Assembly: GCF_016772475.1 (NCBI RefSeq)
Contig: NZ_CP068595.1
Coordinates: 1,550,001 to 1,614,000, forward strand
From: Paenibacillus sonchi
GTDB taxonomy: Bacteria > Bacillota > Bacilli > Paenibacillales > Paenibacillaceae
Length of the DNA: 64,000 nt
Reading direction: 5' to 3'
In this document: positions 27,100-36,287 of the stretch, piece by piece
Numbering within the stretch: the stretch's first letter is position 1
How the letters are laid out: each line of letters starts with the position of its first letter
Program-made: the position numbers and the translations under genes
Notes under the pieces: generated by a model
Told to the model about the DNA's origin: nothing
The model's database searches: none
What the model saw: the letters and a program-made list of their open reading frames with translations, nothing else

Positions 27100-27248
27100 C
27101 TCTTCTGGCTGAAAAATATGATTTTGACCAGATTTCCTTTGCCGATGAGGAATTCTTCTGCTTCACCTGCCGCAGCAAGGGCTAGGCTCCTTCTCCGGTG
27201 CAGCGCTCACTTGCAGGAGGCTTCCATATCGCCAATCGCCTGAACCCC

Positions 27249-28586
27249 TCAGTTTTGTTTGTCTATCGCTTCTTTATGCTTGGCGGCGAACTGCTCCGGT
27301 GTCACCGCTTTGCCGAACAGCGCCTGAATCATATCCAGGTGGACCTGTGCGGCGCCTGGCTTCATCTGCACATCCGCAAACAGGGTGAGGCTGCTGGCAT
27401 GATTGAGTTCGTTAAGCAGATCCACGTAGAGGTGCGGCAGCTCGGAATTTGAAGTATCGACTTTCGTTGCCGGAATAACGCCTGCGGTGGTTACAGAATC
27501 CTGTCCCCACTTGGTTACAAAGTACTCGACAAATGCTTTGGCTTCTTCCTTGACCTTGGAGGATTCTGCTACGAACAGGCCCACACCGGGTCCGCCCACC
27601 CAACTGTTGATGTCCCCTTTGCCGCCGTCTACAGTAGGGAACTTGAAGAATTTAACCTTGTCCTTGAACTCCTGCCGGATATCCGGGTTGGTGGTAAAGT
27701 TAGGCAGCTCCCATGTTCCTGTCAAATACATGGCCGCTTGTTCATTCACGAACTCCGACTTGCCTTCATCGTTGGACAAGCCGTTAAAGCCCTTATTGAA
27801 GGCGTTCATATCCACCAGCGTCTGCACCTCAACCGCCGCCCGGATCAGCCCCGGATCATCAAATGAGCCTGTCCCATTCGTCGCTCTCTTCAAGGTATCG
27901 CTTCCCGCGATCCGGTCAGCCAGATACATGTACCACAGCGAGCCGGTCCAGCGGTCTTTGTTGCCCAAGGCGATCGGGGCTACACCGTTATCGGAGAGTT
28001 TTTTCACAACATGCTTGAATTCATTATAGGTTGCCGGAACTTGCAGATTGTATTTAGCAAAAATGTCTTTGTTATAATAAACCGGCGAGATATTCAGCTC
28101 GATGGGCAGGGCGTAGGTCTTGCCATCCACCACAAAAGCTTCGGTAGTACCGGGAACGAATTTTTCTTTAAGCTGTTCACCGCCCAGGACATCATCCAGC
28201 GGGGCGAACAATCCGCCTTTTACATAAGGCTCCATGAAGCCCGCCGCCCAGGTGATACCTACATCCGGCAGCTCGTTGGAGGCCGACAGCACCTTCAGCT
28301 TGCTCTTGTACTGCTCGTTTTCTAATACTTCCTGCTTGATCGTGACGTTCGGATAATCCTTTTGGTATTCATCTATTATCTGTCCAACCAGTTTATTCTG
28401 CTGGGCCGAGATTCCCGCCGGCCATAAATGCATCATTGTAATGGTAACTTTCTGTGCCTGTGTACCAGTGGATGCCAAGGCATTGGCCGGGGAGCCTGTA
28501 CTGATCCCGGCCCCGCTGCAGCCTGACAGAACGAGTCCCAGCATATACATTAATACCAGGTTTTTGATTATCTTGTTCCTTGGCAT
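27249..28586 (-). CDS. ABC transporter substrate-binding lipoprotein (sugar type)
   Basis: A 445-residue extracellular solute-binding protein with lipobox VLSGCSG. Motifs of family 1: TITMMHLWPAGISAQQNKLVGQIIDEYQKDYPNV, ALPIELNISPVYYNKDIFAKYNLQVPATYNEFK, AAMYLTGTWELPNF and a C-terminal FGKAVTPEQFAAKHKEAID. ATG 28586 is chosen because GGAGG lies eight bases upstream; the frame opens five codons earlier. No permease or ATPase is nearby; instead the gene follows a YesM/YesN two-component system. It may be a sugar receptor feeding a transporter encoded elsewhere, or part of the sensing system itself. Confidence 0.92.
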   Translation of the reverse strand: MPRNKIIKNLVLMYMLGLVLSGCSGAGISTGSPANALASTGTQAQKVTITMMHLWPAGISAQQNKLVGQIIDEYQKDYPNVTIKQEVLENEQYKSKLKVLSASNELPDVGITWAAGFMEPYVKGGLFAPLDDVLGGEQLKEKFVPGTTEAFVVDGKTYALPIELNISPVYYNKDIFAKYNLQVPATYNEFKHVVKKLSDNGVAPIALGNKDRWTGSLWYMYLADRIAGSDTLKRATNGTGSFDDPGLIRAAVEVQTLVDMNAFNKGFNGLSNDEGKSEFVNEQAAMYLTGTWELPNFTTNPDIRQEFKDKVKFFKFPTVDGGKGDINSWVGGPGVGLFVAESSKVKEEAKAFVEYFVTKWGQDSVTTAGVIPATKVDTSNSELPHLYVDLLNELNHASSLTLFADVQMKPGAAQVHLDMIQALFGKAVTPEQFAAKHKEAIDKQN

Positions 28587-28701
28587 TCCTACAACCTCCA
28601 TAATTTTTGTTATACGGTTAATGTAAACGCCATCATTTACATTTTAGCATCGCGGCCGGAGGACTATAAGATCACGATTATTGGTTATAATTCCACTTTT
28701 A

Positions 28702-29499
28702 TTAGATTTCGCTGCGACCCTCCTTCATTTGATGGCGGTAGCGGCTGGGACTCATGTCTTCCAGGGACTTGAATACCTTGATAAAATATTTATCCGTACG
28801 GTAGCCCACCCGTTCACCGATCTCTACAATCGGCAAGCTGGTCTGCAGCAGCAGCTCCTTGGCCCGCTGAATTCTCAGGCGTGATAAATATTCGCTGAAC
28901 GGCACTCCGGTCTGCTCCTTGAAAAGCACGCTGAAGTAGCTCGCATTCAAGTGAATCCTTCCGGCCACCTCAGCCATGGTCAGCTGCTCATGCAGATGCT
29001 GCTCCACATAGGCCAGGGCTTCTTTTACCGGCTCACCCATCCCCGCTGTATCGGGATCGATCTCCAGCAGCTTATGGTCAACCAGCTTTTCCAGCTTCTC
29101 GCGGCGCTGCTGCTCTTCTTCCTGCTTCAGAGCAGCTTCGACTACCTGCACCAGTTCCTCTTTGTCCAGCGGCTTCAGCAGATAATTGACCGCCCCCAGC
29201 CTAAGCGCCTGCTGCACATAATCAAATTCAGCATAGCCGGAAATAACAATAATGACCGGCTTCCGCACTTGCCCCTCCAGCGAGCGGATCAGATCCAGTC
29301 CACTGACCTCAGGCATGCGGACATCCGTAATCAGCAGATGTACCCGCCCATGCAGCAGCCGCTCACGCGCATCAATTCCATTCTCCGCCGTTTCTACGAT
29401 ATACCGGCCAGCCGCCCACACCTCCAGTGTCTGCCTGATGCCCTGCCGCGTTCTCGGCTCATCGTCCACGACCAGAATCGTTCTGTTGCCCAGATTCAT
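28702..29499 (-). CDS. YesN-type response regulator with AraC DNA-binding domain
   Basis: A 265-residue response regulator. The receiver domain (residues ~1-120) has VVDDEPRTRQGIRQTLEVW, the phospho-acceptor Asp in LLITDVRMPEVSG, and the lysine in YLLKPLDKEELVQ. After a charged helix (EEQQRREKLEKLV), the C-terminal AraC/XylS domain shows VEQHLHEQLTMAEVAGRIHLNASYFSVLFKEQTGVPFSEYLSRLRIQRAKELL and the second HTH IVEIGERVGYRTDKYFIKVFK. ATG 29499 has GGAGGG seven bases upstream. Its start overlaps the end of the kinase gene by about 40 bp, so the two are translationally linked. It probably controls the downstream binding-protein gene. Confidence 0.93.
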   Translation of the reverse strand: MNLGNRTILVVDDEPRTRQGIRQTLEVWAAGRYIVETAENGIDARERLLHGRVHLLITDVRMPEVSGLDLIRSLEGQVRKPVIIVISGYAEFDYVQQALRLGAVNYLLKPLDKEELVQVVEAALKQEEEQQRREKLEKLVDHKLLEIDPDTAGMGEPVKEALAYVEQHLHEQLTMAEVAGRIHLNASYFSVLFKEQTGVPFSEYLSRLRIQRAKELLLQTSLPIVEIGERVGYRTDKYFIKVFKSLEDMSPSRYRHQMKEGRSEI

Positions 29500-31255
29500 A
29501 GGTATGCCCTCCATTGTTCGGAATTTCAAAAGTAATTACGGTCCCCTCGGACAGCTTGCTCTCAATATTCAACCCTTTCACTCCTGTTCCTTCCGCTTCG
29601 TAGTACAGCCTGATCCGTCGCTGCACATTCACAAGCCCTATTCCCGTTCCCTTGGCGGAGATGGATGGACCGCCTTCAAGCGCACTGTACAGTGAATGCA
29701 GGGTATTGGCATCCATTCCTGGCCCGTTGTCCTGTACGGTGATTTGCGTCCAGCCTTTACGCTGGGCCGGAGCAACAATTACACTGACCGTTCCGCTGCC
29801 CACCCGGCTCTCCACCCCATGGAGAATGGCGTTCTCGACGATGGGCTGAATAAGCAGCTTAGGCACCGGTACAGCAGCCTCCTCCGGACCAAGCTGAATA
29901 GTCCAGGATAAGCGGTCCCCCATCCGCATCTCCATAATTTTCAGATACCGCTGTACCTGCTCCATTTCCTCCCCTAGCGTAACCCACTCATCCTTGTTCG
30001 GATTTCCGATAATGTACCGGAACAGCCTCGACATGACAACAACAAGCCCGGCTAGCTCCTCTTCGCCCTTCTCCTCAAGCGACCAGTTGAAGGCCTCCAG
30101 CGTATTGAACAGGAAATGGGGATTGATCTGCGCCTGCAGCGCCTTAAGCTCCGTCCGGCTCTGGAGCACTTCTTTTTCATACACGACCCGGATCAGATCA
30201 TTCATATTGGCAATCATGCCGTTATAGGTATTATTCAGCTCTCTAAGCTCAATCGTGGATACCGACTCCGGGTTAGGCGTGAGCACCCCAAGCCTGGACT
30301 TGCGCATCGCCCGGATCAGCTGGATAATCGGCCTCGTGATCATCGTGGACAGCACAAAAGACATAATCAAAAAGAGCAGGGTTCCGAACCCGCCAGAGAC
30401 GAGCAGCACCGTTCTCAACACAGAGAGACCTCTGGTAACATAGCTTACCGGAGTTAGCACCAGCAGCGTCCAGTTTGTCTTGTCTGAGCGCAGCTTCACC
30501 TGCACATATTCCTTGCCCCGGAAGCTGACCGTCTGGTCCTTGCTGGCAAGCAGCGGCAACAGCTCCGCCTGCGGTTCCTCACTGCTGCCGAGCAGCTCGC
30601 CTTCGTCATTCACCAGCAGCACAGACTCGCCCCCGTCGCTGCCGGACAGCGGATCATCGAGCTGGAAATAGCTGCGCTGGATCCGGGCCATCAAATAGCC
30701 GCCCCGTGAGAACCAGCGGTCCATCAGACTGACCTGGCGGATGGCCAGCAGGCTCTCTTCGTCGTTGGGATCGACACCGATCCACACCAGTCTGCCCTTT
30801 TTGGTATTGGCTGAGGTGATATAGGCACTATTGATCCTTGTCTCCAGGCTGCCGTCCTTGATAGGGAACAGCAGCCGGTAATCCGCTGTGTACAGCTCCA
30901 GAGAACCCACGCTTGGCATGTATGCCTGATAGCTGGAGATAATCTGCAGCAGAGACTGCCGCTGGTTGAACGTAACGGATTTGCCGTCAAGCTCTTCCGT
31001 CAGCAGTTGTTGAATGGTCGGATGATTCGCCACCTGCTCCATCAGGCTGTCGATCTGGCCGATCAATGCATCGAGCCTCCCGTTCGCTTGCACCGCAGTC
31101 TGCTGGATATGCCGTTCCGCATTGTTTTTCAGCAAATAGGAGACCCTGTTGTACACGAATGCACCGGACACAGCAATAATAATCAGCATGACCAGCAGGA
31201 AGCCAATGAATATTTGATTGCGCAGCGTATTCAATTCTTTGATTTTCCCATACAC
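29459..31255 (-). CDS. YesM-type sensor histidine kinase
   Basis: A ~598-residue membrane kinase. TM1 is FIGFLLVMLIIIAVSGAFVY, followed by a ~250-residue extracytoplasmic Cache-like sensor, TM2 (TVLLVSGGFGTLLFLIMSFVL), a HAMP linker, and the His-kinase core with phospho-His in INPHFLFNTLEAFNW, N-box PIVENAILHG, DNGPGMD and GTGIGLVNVQRRI. GTG 31255 is preferred because GGGAG lies eight bases upstream; a TTG at 31303 is the alternative with a weak site. Partner is the overlapping YesN-like regulator. The signal is likely extracellular sugar, given the downstream binding protein. Confidence 0.92.
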   Translation of the reverse strand: MYGKIKELNTLRNQIFIGFLLVMLIIIAVSGAFVYNRVSYLLKNNAERHIQQTAVQANGRLDALIGQIDSLMEQVANHPTIQQLLTEELDGKSVTFNQRQSLLQIISSYQAYMPSVGSLELYTADYRLLFPIKDGSLETRINSAYITSANTKKGRLVWIGVDPNDEESLLAIRQVSLMDRWFSRGGYLMARIQRSYFQLDDPLSGSDGGESVLLVNDEGELLGSSEEPQAELLPLLASKDQTVSFRGKEYVQVKLRSDKTNWTLLVLTPVSYVTRGLSVLRTVLLVSGGFGTLLFLIMSFVLSTMITRPIIQLIRAMRKSRLGVLTPNPESVSTIELRELNNTYNGMIANMNDLIRVVYEKEVLQSRTELKALQAQINPHFLFNTLEAFNWSLEEKGEEELAGLVVVMSRLFRYIIGNPNKDEWVTLGEEMEQVQRYLKIMEMRMGDRLSWTIQLGPEEAAVPVPKLLIQPIVENAILHGVESRVGSGTVSVIVAPAQRKGWTQITVQDNGPGMDANTLHSLYSALEGGPSISAKGTGIGLVNVQRRIRLYYEAEGTGVKGLNIESKLSEGTVITFEIPNNGGHTYESGQQNDSGRGR

Positions 31256-31491
31256 TTCGGATACTCCCTTTCCCGTGGCAGCGTTTCCAATCTTATTCTC
31301 CAAAAGTTCCGCCGATTGTCAAGACGAATCATTCCCCTTAGCCCGGCACGGTAAAAAGACCCTGAGCCGTCCCCCTTGTATGGGTTACGTTAAGGGCCAT
31401 CGCTTGGATCAGATGAACATGAAGCGGGGCCTTGCATGGAAGCTGATCCAGGCAATTTGCCGGGACCCTAATATATCCTTTCTGAAAAACA

Positions 31492-31531
31492 AAAAAAGCC
31501 GCCCTTAACTTGTGTTAAGGACAGCCTTTTT
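31492..31531 (-). terminator. terminator of the cold-shock gene
   Basis: GGCTGTCCTTAAC pairs with GTTAAGGGCGGC around a TTGT-type loop, followed by TTTTTTT on the minus strand (31492-31498). The plus strand also ends in six T. Confidence 0.88.
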
Positions 31532-31536
31532 TCAAA

Positions 31537-31737
31537 TTACAGTTTTACAACATTTTCGGCTTGTGGTCCACGAGCGCCTTCAGTTACGTTGAACTCAACG
31601 CGTTGGCCTTCGTCCAAAGTCTTGAAGCCTTCGCCGGTGATTGCGGAGAAATGTACGAATACGTCGCTTCCGCCTTCAACCTCGATAAAACCGAAACCTT
31701 TGTCTGCATTGAACCATTTAACTGTACCTGTTTGCAT
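31537..31737 (-). CDS. CspA-family cold shock protein
   Basis: A 66-residue single OB-fold cold shock protein that binds single-stranded RNA and DNA. RNP1 is KGFGFIEV and RNP2 is VFVHFSAI; the full length [19 protein letters not shown]...ENVVKL is typical. ATG follows TTGGAGGT. The ~130 bp upstream is very AT-rich and probably an untranslated leader, as for other csp genes, where it mediates temperature response; the leader role here is inferred from the family. Confidence 0.97.
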   Translation of the reverse strand: MQTGTVKWFNADKGFGFIEVEGGSDVFVHFSAITGEGFKTLDEGQRVEFNVTEGARGPQAENVVKL

Positions 31738-31943
31738 GATAGTACCTCCAATATTTTATTTAACACATGTCCTTTTATTTCTACGTATTGTACGAACAAA
31801 TAAAAATTCACACATTGTAAAAGGATTCATACGCACAAATGATAACCCTTTACAATATGTGAATTAAGGTTTACTTTATGTTGAAATTTATTGTAGCACA
31901 CTCCTTATGCGAAAGCAAAGGAATAACTAAAAATAAAAATATT

Positions 31944-31985
31944 CTGCCCGGTCCGTGCACCTCCGTAAAGGCCCTAACCGGGCAG
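31944..31985 (-). terminator. Rho-independent terminator
   Basis: CTGCCCGGT (31944-31952) and ACCGGGCAG (31977-31985) pair; the minus-strand product runs into AATATTTTTATTTTT. It follows the 92-residue gene. Confidence 0.8.
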
Positions 31986-31994
31986 CCGCAAGGT

Positions 31995-32273
31995 TCAGTC
32001 GATATAACCAGCCAGCCCTTTATCCATTAAATAATCCATTTCCGCATCGAGAATGCTCTCCACGGCCAGTTCATCCAGCTTCACATCACGCTGGGCGACG
32101 ACGTAGTCCACCAGATCATCATTGTCGATGTCCACCTCGCCTTTGGCATTTGCCTTGGCCTTATTAATAAAGGTCTGCTCATGCTTCAGCACCAGCCGGA
32201 TCAGCTTCGGGTCCACCTTCGTCTGCGCGGCCAATACATCCACTAATTCCTGCTCGTTTACTTGATCACTCAT
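31995..32273 (-). CDS. small acidic protein of unknown function
   Basis: A 92-residue, strongly acidic and charged cytosolic protein (MSDQVNEQELVDVLAAQTKVDPKLIRLVLKHEQTFINKAKANAKG...). It has no signal peptide or TM segment. The predicted helices and the ELVDVLAAQTKVDPKLIRLVLKHE stretch could be a small helical domain, but no family is recognised. It has its own ribosome-binding site (GAGGAG about ten bases upstream) and terminator, and codon use like its neighbours, so it is likely a real gene. No functional clue comes from the flanking cold-shock and metallo-hydrolase genes. Confidence 0.75.
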   Translation of the reverse strand: MSDQVNEQELVDVLAAQTKVDPKLIRLVLKHEQTFINKAKANAKGEVDIDNDDLVDYVVAQRDVKLDELAVESILDAEMDYLMDKGLAGYID

Positions 32274-32377
32274 ACTATTTCTTCAGCTCCTCGGCATTTA
32301 TGCTCAGCTAACCTGAAATAACGGTCTCCGATTCTTACGGCATTATTGTACCCTAACTCCCCGCTCAGCCGCGCCCC

Positions 32378-33481
32378 TCATTTCCACCATGCAAGTGAGG
32401 GTACCTCTGCCGAACCGGCATAGACCGGCTCGCCGATGCGCGGGGTAGCCAGCCGGACGCCGTGCGCCTTAGCCGCTGCGAAGACACGCTCCACCGGATC
32501 GGTCCAGTCATGCATCGACAGGGTAAACGCCGCCCAATGAATGGGAATCATCAGTGCCCCGCGGACATCCAGATGCGCCTGAACCGACTGCTCCGGGAGC
32601 ATATGAATATCCGCCCAGCGGGGATCGTATTGGCCGCATTCCATCAGCGTCAGATCAAAAGGGCCATATTTCTCGCCAATTTCAGCAAAATGGGGGCCAT
32701 ACCCGCTGTCGCCGCTGAAAAAGATCTTCGTCTCTGCTCCCCGGATAATCCAGGAGCACCAGAGCGTGGAGTTGCGGTCCAGCAGGCTGCGTCCGGAGAA
32801 GTGCCGTGCCGGAGCACTGGTCAGCGTAAGCCCCGCATACTGGAACTCATCCCACCAGTCCTGTTCACGGATCTTCTCCCGGCTCACTCCCCAGCGCAGC
32901 AGATGAGCGCCGACGCCCAGCGGCACAATGAACATGCCTACCTTGTCCTTTAACTGCTTGATCGAGCCGTAATCGAGGTGGTCATAATGGTCATGGGAGA
33001 GCAGCACAGCATCTATGCGGGGAAGCTCCGAAATCTCCATCGGCAGCTGCTTGCTGTAACGCCGGCCGCCAACGAACGGAAACGGGGAAGGGGAGCGGCC
33101 CAGCATAGGGTCCAGGAACAACGTCACTCCATCCATCTCCAGCAGCACAGCGGAATGCCCGAACCAGGTCACGCGGGTATCCCCGCTCTCCTGAATCGAA
33201 CCGGGCAGCAGCTTCTCAGGAATCAGGGGCTGCGGAGGCCGCGAGCGGGGGTTGCCTTTGATGAAGTCCTTGAGAATGGAAAGGCTGCTTCCCGCGCTGT
33301 TCTCCATCATCACGGTTGCAGCCGGATAGACAAACTTGCCGTCCTTATAGTTCAGGGAGCGGCTTATGATTTGCTTCTCCTTCCTGGAGGCCCGTCGTCC
33401 AAAAGCGGGATAAAAGGTCATTACAATGTAAGCCACTGCAGCCAGCACCACAAGGGATACAGCGATGATTATTAAGGTCAT
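32378..33481 (-). CDS. membrane-anchored MBL-fold metallo-hydrolase
   Basis: A 367-residue protein with an N-terminal TM anchor (LIIIAVSLVVLAAVAYIVMTFY) and a metallo-beta-lactamase-fold domain. Metal motifs: VTWFGHSAVLLEMDGVTLFLDPMLG, the HxHxDH signature in LLSHDHYDHLD, GDSGYGPHFAEIG, and PIHWAAFTLSMHDWTDP with the last histidines. The layout resembles the UlaG/NAPE-PLD-like group (YtnP-like lactonases are more distant), often annotated as Zn-dependent hydrolases or phosphodiesterases. Substrate unknown. It stands alone between two unrelated genes. Confidence 0.88.
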   Translation of the reverse strand: MTLIIIAVSLVVLAAVAYIVMTFYPAFGRRASRKEKQIISRSLNYKDGKFVYPAATVMMENSAGSSLSILKDFIKGNPRSRPPQPLIPEKLLPGSIQESGDTRVTWFGHSAVLLEMDGVTLFLDPMLGRSPSPFPFVGGRRYSKQLPMEISELPRIDAVLLSHDHYDHLDYGSIKQLKDKVGMFIVPLGVGAHLLRWGVSREKIREQDWWDEFQYAGLTLTSAPARHFSGRSLLDRNSTLWCSWIIRGAETKIFFSGDSGYGPHFAEIGEKYGPFDLTLMECGQYDPRWADIHMLPEQSVQAHLDVRGALMIPIHWAAFTLSMHDWTDPVERVFAAAKAHGVRLATPRIGEPVYAGSAEVPSLAWWK

Positions 33482-33578
33482 GGTCCAGCCCTTCTCTCCA
33501 GCATAGTCATTCTATGGACATATTATAAGGCGGTCCAGGCCAGCGGGGCAAATGTCGCGCGGGAACCCACTGTGAAAG

Positions 33579-34292
33579 CTACAAATTCCAGCCGGGAATT
33601 TTGCGCAAATCGCCATCCCAGATCTGGACGGTGCTCTGTACCGGCACATCAGCCGGTGAAGAGGCGGTGCGGATATAACAGGAATCTATTCCCACCGCCG
33701 CCGCACCGGCCATATCGGTACGCGGATCGTTGCCGATCATGATCGCCGAGCTTAGATCCGCCCCGTATTTCTCCGTCAGGTAGCGGTAGAACAGCGGGTC
33801 CGGCTTGCTGATCCCTGCCTCTGACGAAATCGCCACACCGTCGAATAAATGCAGGATGCCCAGCATGGTGAGCTCGGCTTCAATGAAGGTTTTCTGCCCG
33901 TTGGAGAGCAGAAATACTTTTTTGCCGCGTGATCTTAAGGCCCGGAGAATTTCCTCCACCCCGCTGTATAAGGAGATCTTAATCATCGACAAGGTGCGCA
34001 GCCATCTTACGGTTTCATGCAGCCAGGCCTGCCCCGGATTTCCGCCCAAATCGCGGGCCACCGCGCGGAACACCTCCTCCATCACGAAGTCCGGATATGC
34101 ACAGTGCTGCCCAGCGGCAGCCAGCTGCCCGTCCCGCTCCCGCAAAAAACACTGCTGCAGCTCCACTCCGGAAATATTCAGCCCATGATAACTGAAATGG
34201 AGCGACAGCCGCTCCCAGAGTTCAGGCCGCTCCTCATCTGTCTCAATATCAATCAGCGTGCCATACAGATCAAAAATGTAAGTCTGATACAT
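33579..34292 (-). CDS. HAD family hydrolase (YjjG/PpaX-like)
   Basis: A 237-residue haloacid-dehalogenase-type phosphatase. Motif I with the nucleophile Asp is YIFDLYGTLID, motif II is KKVFLLSNGQKTF, motif III lysine is in SKPDPLFYRYL, and motif IV is MIGNDPRTDMAGAAAVG. A helical cap lies between motifs I and II (subfamily IA). ATG 34292 is chosen for the perfect AGGAGG site; the frame opens 15 codons upstream. The substrate is probably a small phosphometabolite such as a nucleotide or sugar phosphate; it cannot be specified. Confidence 0.9.
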   Translation of the reverse strand: MYQTYIFDLYGTLIDIETDEERPELWERLSLHFSYHGLNISGVELQQCFLRERDGQLAAAGQHCAYPDFVMEEVFRAVARDLGGNPGQAWLHETVRWLRTLSMIKISLYSGVEEILRALRSRGKKVFLLSNGQKTFIEAELTMLGILHLFDGVAISSEAGISKPDPLFYRYLTEKYGADLSSAIMIGNDPRTDMAGAAAVGIDSCYIRTASSPADVPVQSTVQIWDGDLRKIPGWNL

Positions 34293-34437
34293 CTTTCCCC
34301 TCCTGACCATTTCTGAAGCGATTGTTAATATTTTCATTTTAAACCGATCCGGAGTTTATGCAACATATTCGCAGGCCATAACGTTTAGAAGTTTAATAGA
34401 ATAGGCAACCGGAAAACTAAATCAAAGGAGCATATCC

Positions 34438-35471
34438 ATGAACGCTGCCCTGAAAACAAGTGCAATCCTGCTAACCTTATCACTCGCTCTCACAACCGGA
34501 GGGGTCTCGGCAGCCCCCAGCGCTGCGTCCACCCCCAATCACAGCACTATACACGCCCCCTCTGCCGGGGCTGCAGTATTCTCCATATCCATTAACGGTT
34601 CTGCTCTTTCCGAGCCCGGCTTCCAGTCCCCCGGCAGCAAAGAGCCTCTGCTTCCTCTGCGCGCCGTTGCCGGTGCACTCGGCTTCACTGTGGCCTGGAA
34701 TGCGCAGACGAAGGCCGTAGACCTGAATAAAGGCAGCATCTTCACCTCTGTAAAAAACGGCAAGGACCGCTATGCCGTCAATAAGATGTATATCCAGCTC
34801 GGAACAGCTCCGCAAACGAAGCAGAACAAGCTGTATGTCCCCGCCTCCTTTGTAAGCAAAGTGCTGCGTCAATCGCTTAGCGCGGAGGGACAGCGGATCG
34901 TGATCAACCCGGCAGCAGAGCATATCAGCGAGACCGGTGTTATCACAGCCATTACCGATGCGGACAGCTACCAGTCGGTACGTATCCGGGGCATCGGCAC
35001 CGAAGGAATGATTCTGAATGTGGGGAAGGATACCAGGCTTAACCGCCAAGACGGCTCTGAGCTGGCCTTCAGCGAGCTTCATATCGGCATGACCGTGGAA
35101 GCGCAGCACTCCCTGATCTCCACCCGCAGCCTGCCCCCCAAACACCGGCCTACCAAATCACTGTACTGGACGGGGAGACACAGGATAACCTGCTTGGCAC
35201 GGCAGGTACGGTCCAGCAAGTCACTTCAGGAGAGGATGGCACGGTCAGCTTTCGCATCCGTGGCAGTGCACTGAGCGAGAAATCGCAAAACGAGGTTGTC
35301 CTTCGCCTGGCAAAGGACACGATAGTCATTAATGAGAACGGTGAGACTGCGTCGCCGGCCGATGTGATCCAGGGAGCCGAAGTGATCAGCTTCTATAGCC
35401 CTTTGCTGACCCGCAGCCTGCCTCCATCAGGCACAGCTTTGAAGGTAGTTTTGAAGGCGGACAAGCTGTAA
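34438..35471 (+). CDS. secreted copper-amine-oxidase-N-type domain protein (frameshifted)
   Basis: A ~344-residue exported protein when read through one frameshift. The signal peptide is SAILLTLSLALTTGGVSAAPS. Residues ~50-150 form a copper-amine-oxidase-like N-terminal domain (FSISINGSALSEPGF, EPLLPLRAVAGALGFTVAWNAQTKAVDL, LYVPASFVSKVL), which in Paenibacilli is a common extracellular or wall-binding module. The remainder has repeated beta-rich segments (GVITAITDADSYQSVRIRGIG; GTVQQVTSGEDGTVSFRIRGSAL). Adding one C to the run at 35134-35139 joins the frames; stop at 35469-35471. Function unknown. AAGGAG precedes the ATG, and a strong terminator follows. Confidence 0.82.
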
Positions 35472-35488
35472 GAAAGGCTTCCGACTTA

Positions 35489-35532
35489 TACAACAGCCGC
35501 GCCCCTGCAGATAGAGGGTCGCGGCTGTTGTA
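35489..35532 (+). terminator. Rho-independent terminator-like hairpin
   Basis: TACAACAGCCGCG (35489-35501) pairs perfectly with CGCGGCTGTTGTA (35520-35532). The T-run is weak. Between it and 35905 nothing else is recognised. Confidence 0.7.
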
Positions 35533-35905
35533 CTGTGTGAACCGCACTTGGCCTGGCTCCATCCTGGCGCCAACACAGCGAAGACCCTGCAGGCAGCCCG
35601 CAGAGTCTTCAAAAGGTGAGAAGTGAATATTTAGTTATGCCAGGTTCCACAGGCTAGGGTACTTTTCCGGTAAACAATCGACGCCATCTCGATTTGTTTT
35701 TGCCTTTCAGATAGTACATGGGTGAAATCAACTACCTTTCGGAATACACATTACATGCCGTTCCAATCGCTATAATTGACACCTTCCACTTCCCACCTAC
35801 TTATTAATACCCGTTATCCGTGCGCGATAAGCAGCCTGTACAAAAAAGAGGACTTCCCGTATACCATCTGCATGGCTGCGGAATATCCTCTGTGCGGTAA
35901 AACTA

Positions 35906-36154
35906 TTATTTCTTCTGCGCCAACCGTTGTTTGAACTTGTCCACACGGCCGCCAGTTTCGGTATCTCTTTGTTTACCAGTGTAGAACGGGTGGGATGCGG
36001 AGCTGGAGTCCACACGGATCACCGGATAAGTGTTGCCGTCTTCCCATTCCATAGTTTCATTGGACGATTTGGTGGACGAGCTCAGGAATTTGAAACCTAC
36101 GCTGGCATCCAGAAAAATCACCTGGTTGAATTTAGGGTGTATGCCTTCTTTCAT
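35906..36154 (-). CDS. rpmE2: 50S ribosomal protein L31 type B
   Basis: An 82-residue ribosomal protein L31. It is the type B (YtiA-like) form: [46 protein letters not shown]...[13 protein letters not shown], with no CxxC zinc motif. Type B L31 replaces the zinc-containing form under zinc limitation in Bacillus, releasing zinc. ATG 36154 is chosen for the GGAGG site; the frame opens ten codons earlier. No clear Zur box was found upstream. Monocistronic. Confidence 0.96.
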   Translation of the reverse strand: MKEGIHPKFNQVIFLDASVGFKFLSSSTKSSNETMEWEDGNTYPVIRVDSSSASHPFYTGKQRDTETGGRVDKFKQRLAQKK

Positions 36155-36287
36155 TGTAGTAACCTCCTTCCCGTACATATACAATCTCTATGGCAAAATG
36201 AAGCGATCTCTTGGGAGATAACTAAATCCACAGATTTACACGCCATACTATCATACGCTATCCGGGGCGCTGAGTCAATCACCTAAA

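Noticed and set aside
35906..36286. Zur box upstream of rpmE2
   Set aside because: Looked for because type B L31 is often zinc-regulated, but no convincing palindrome was found.
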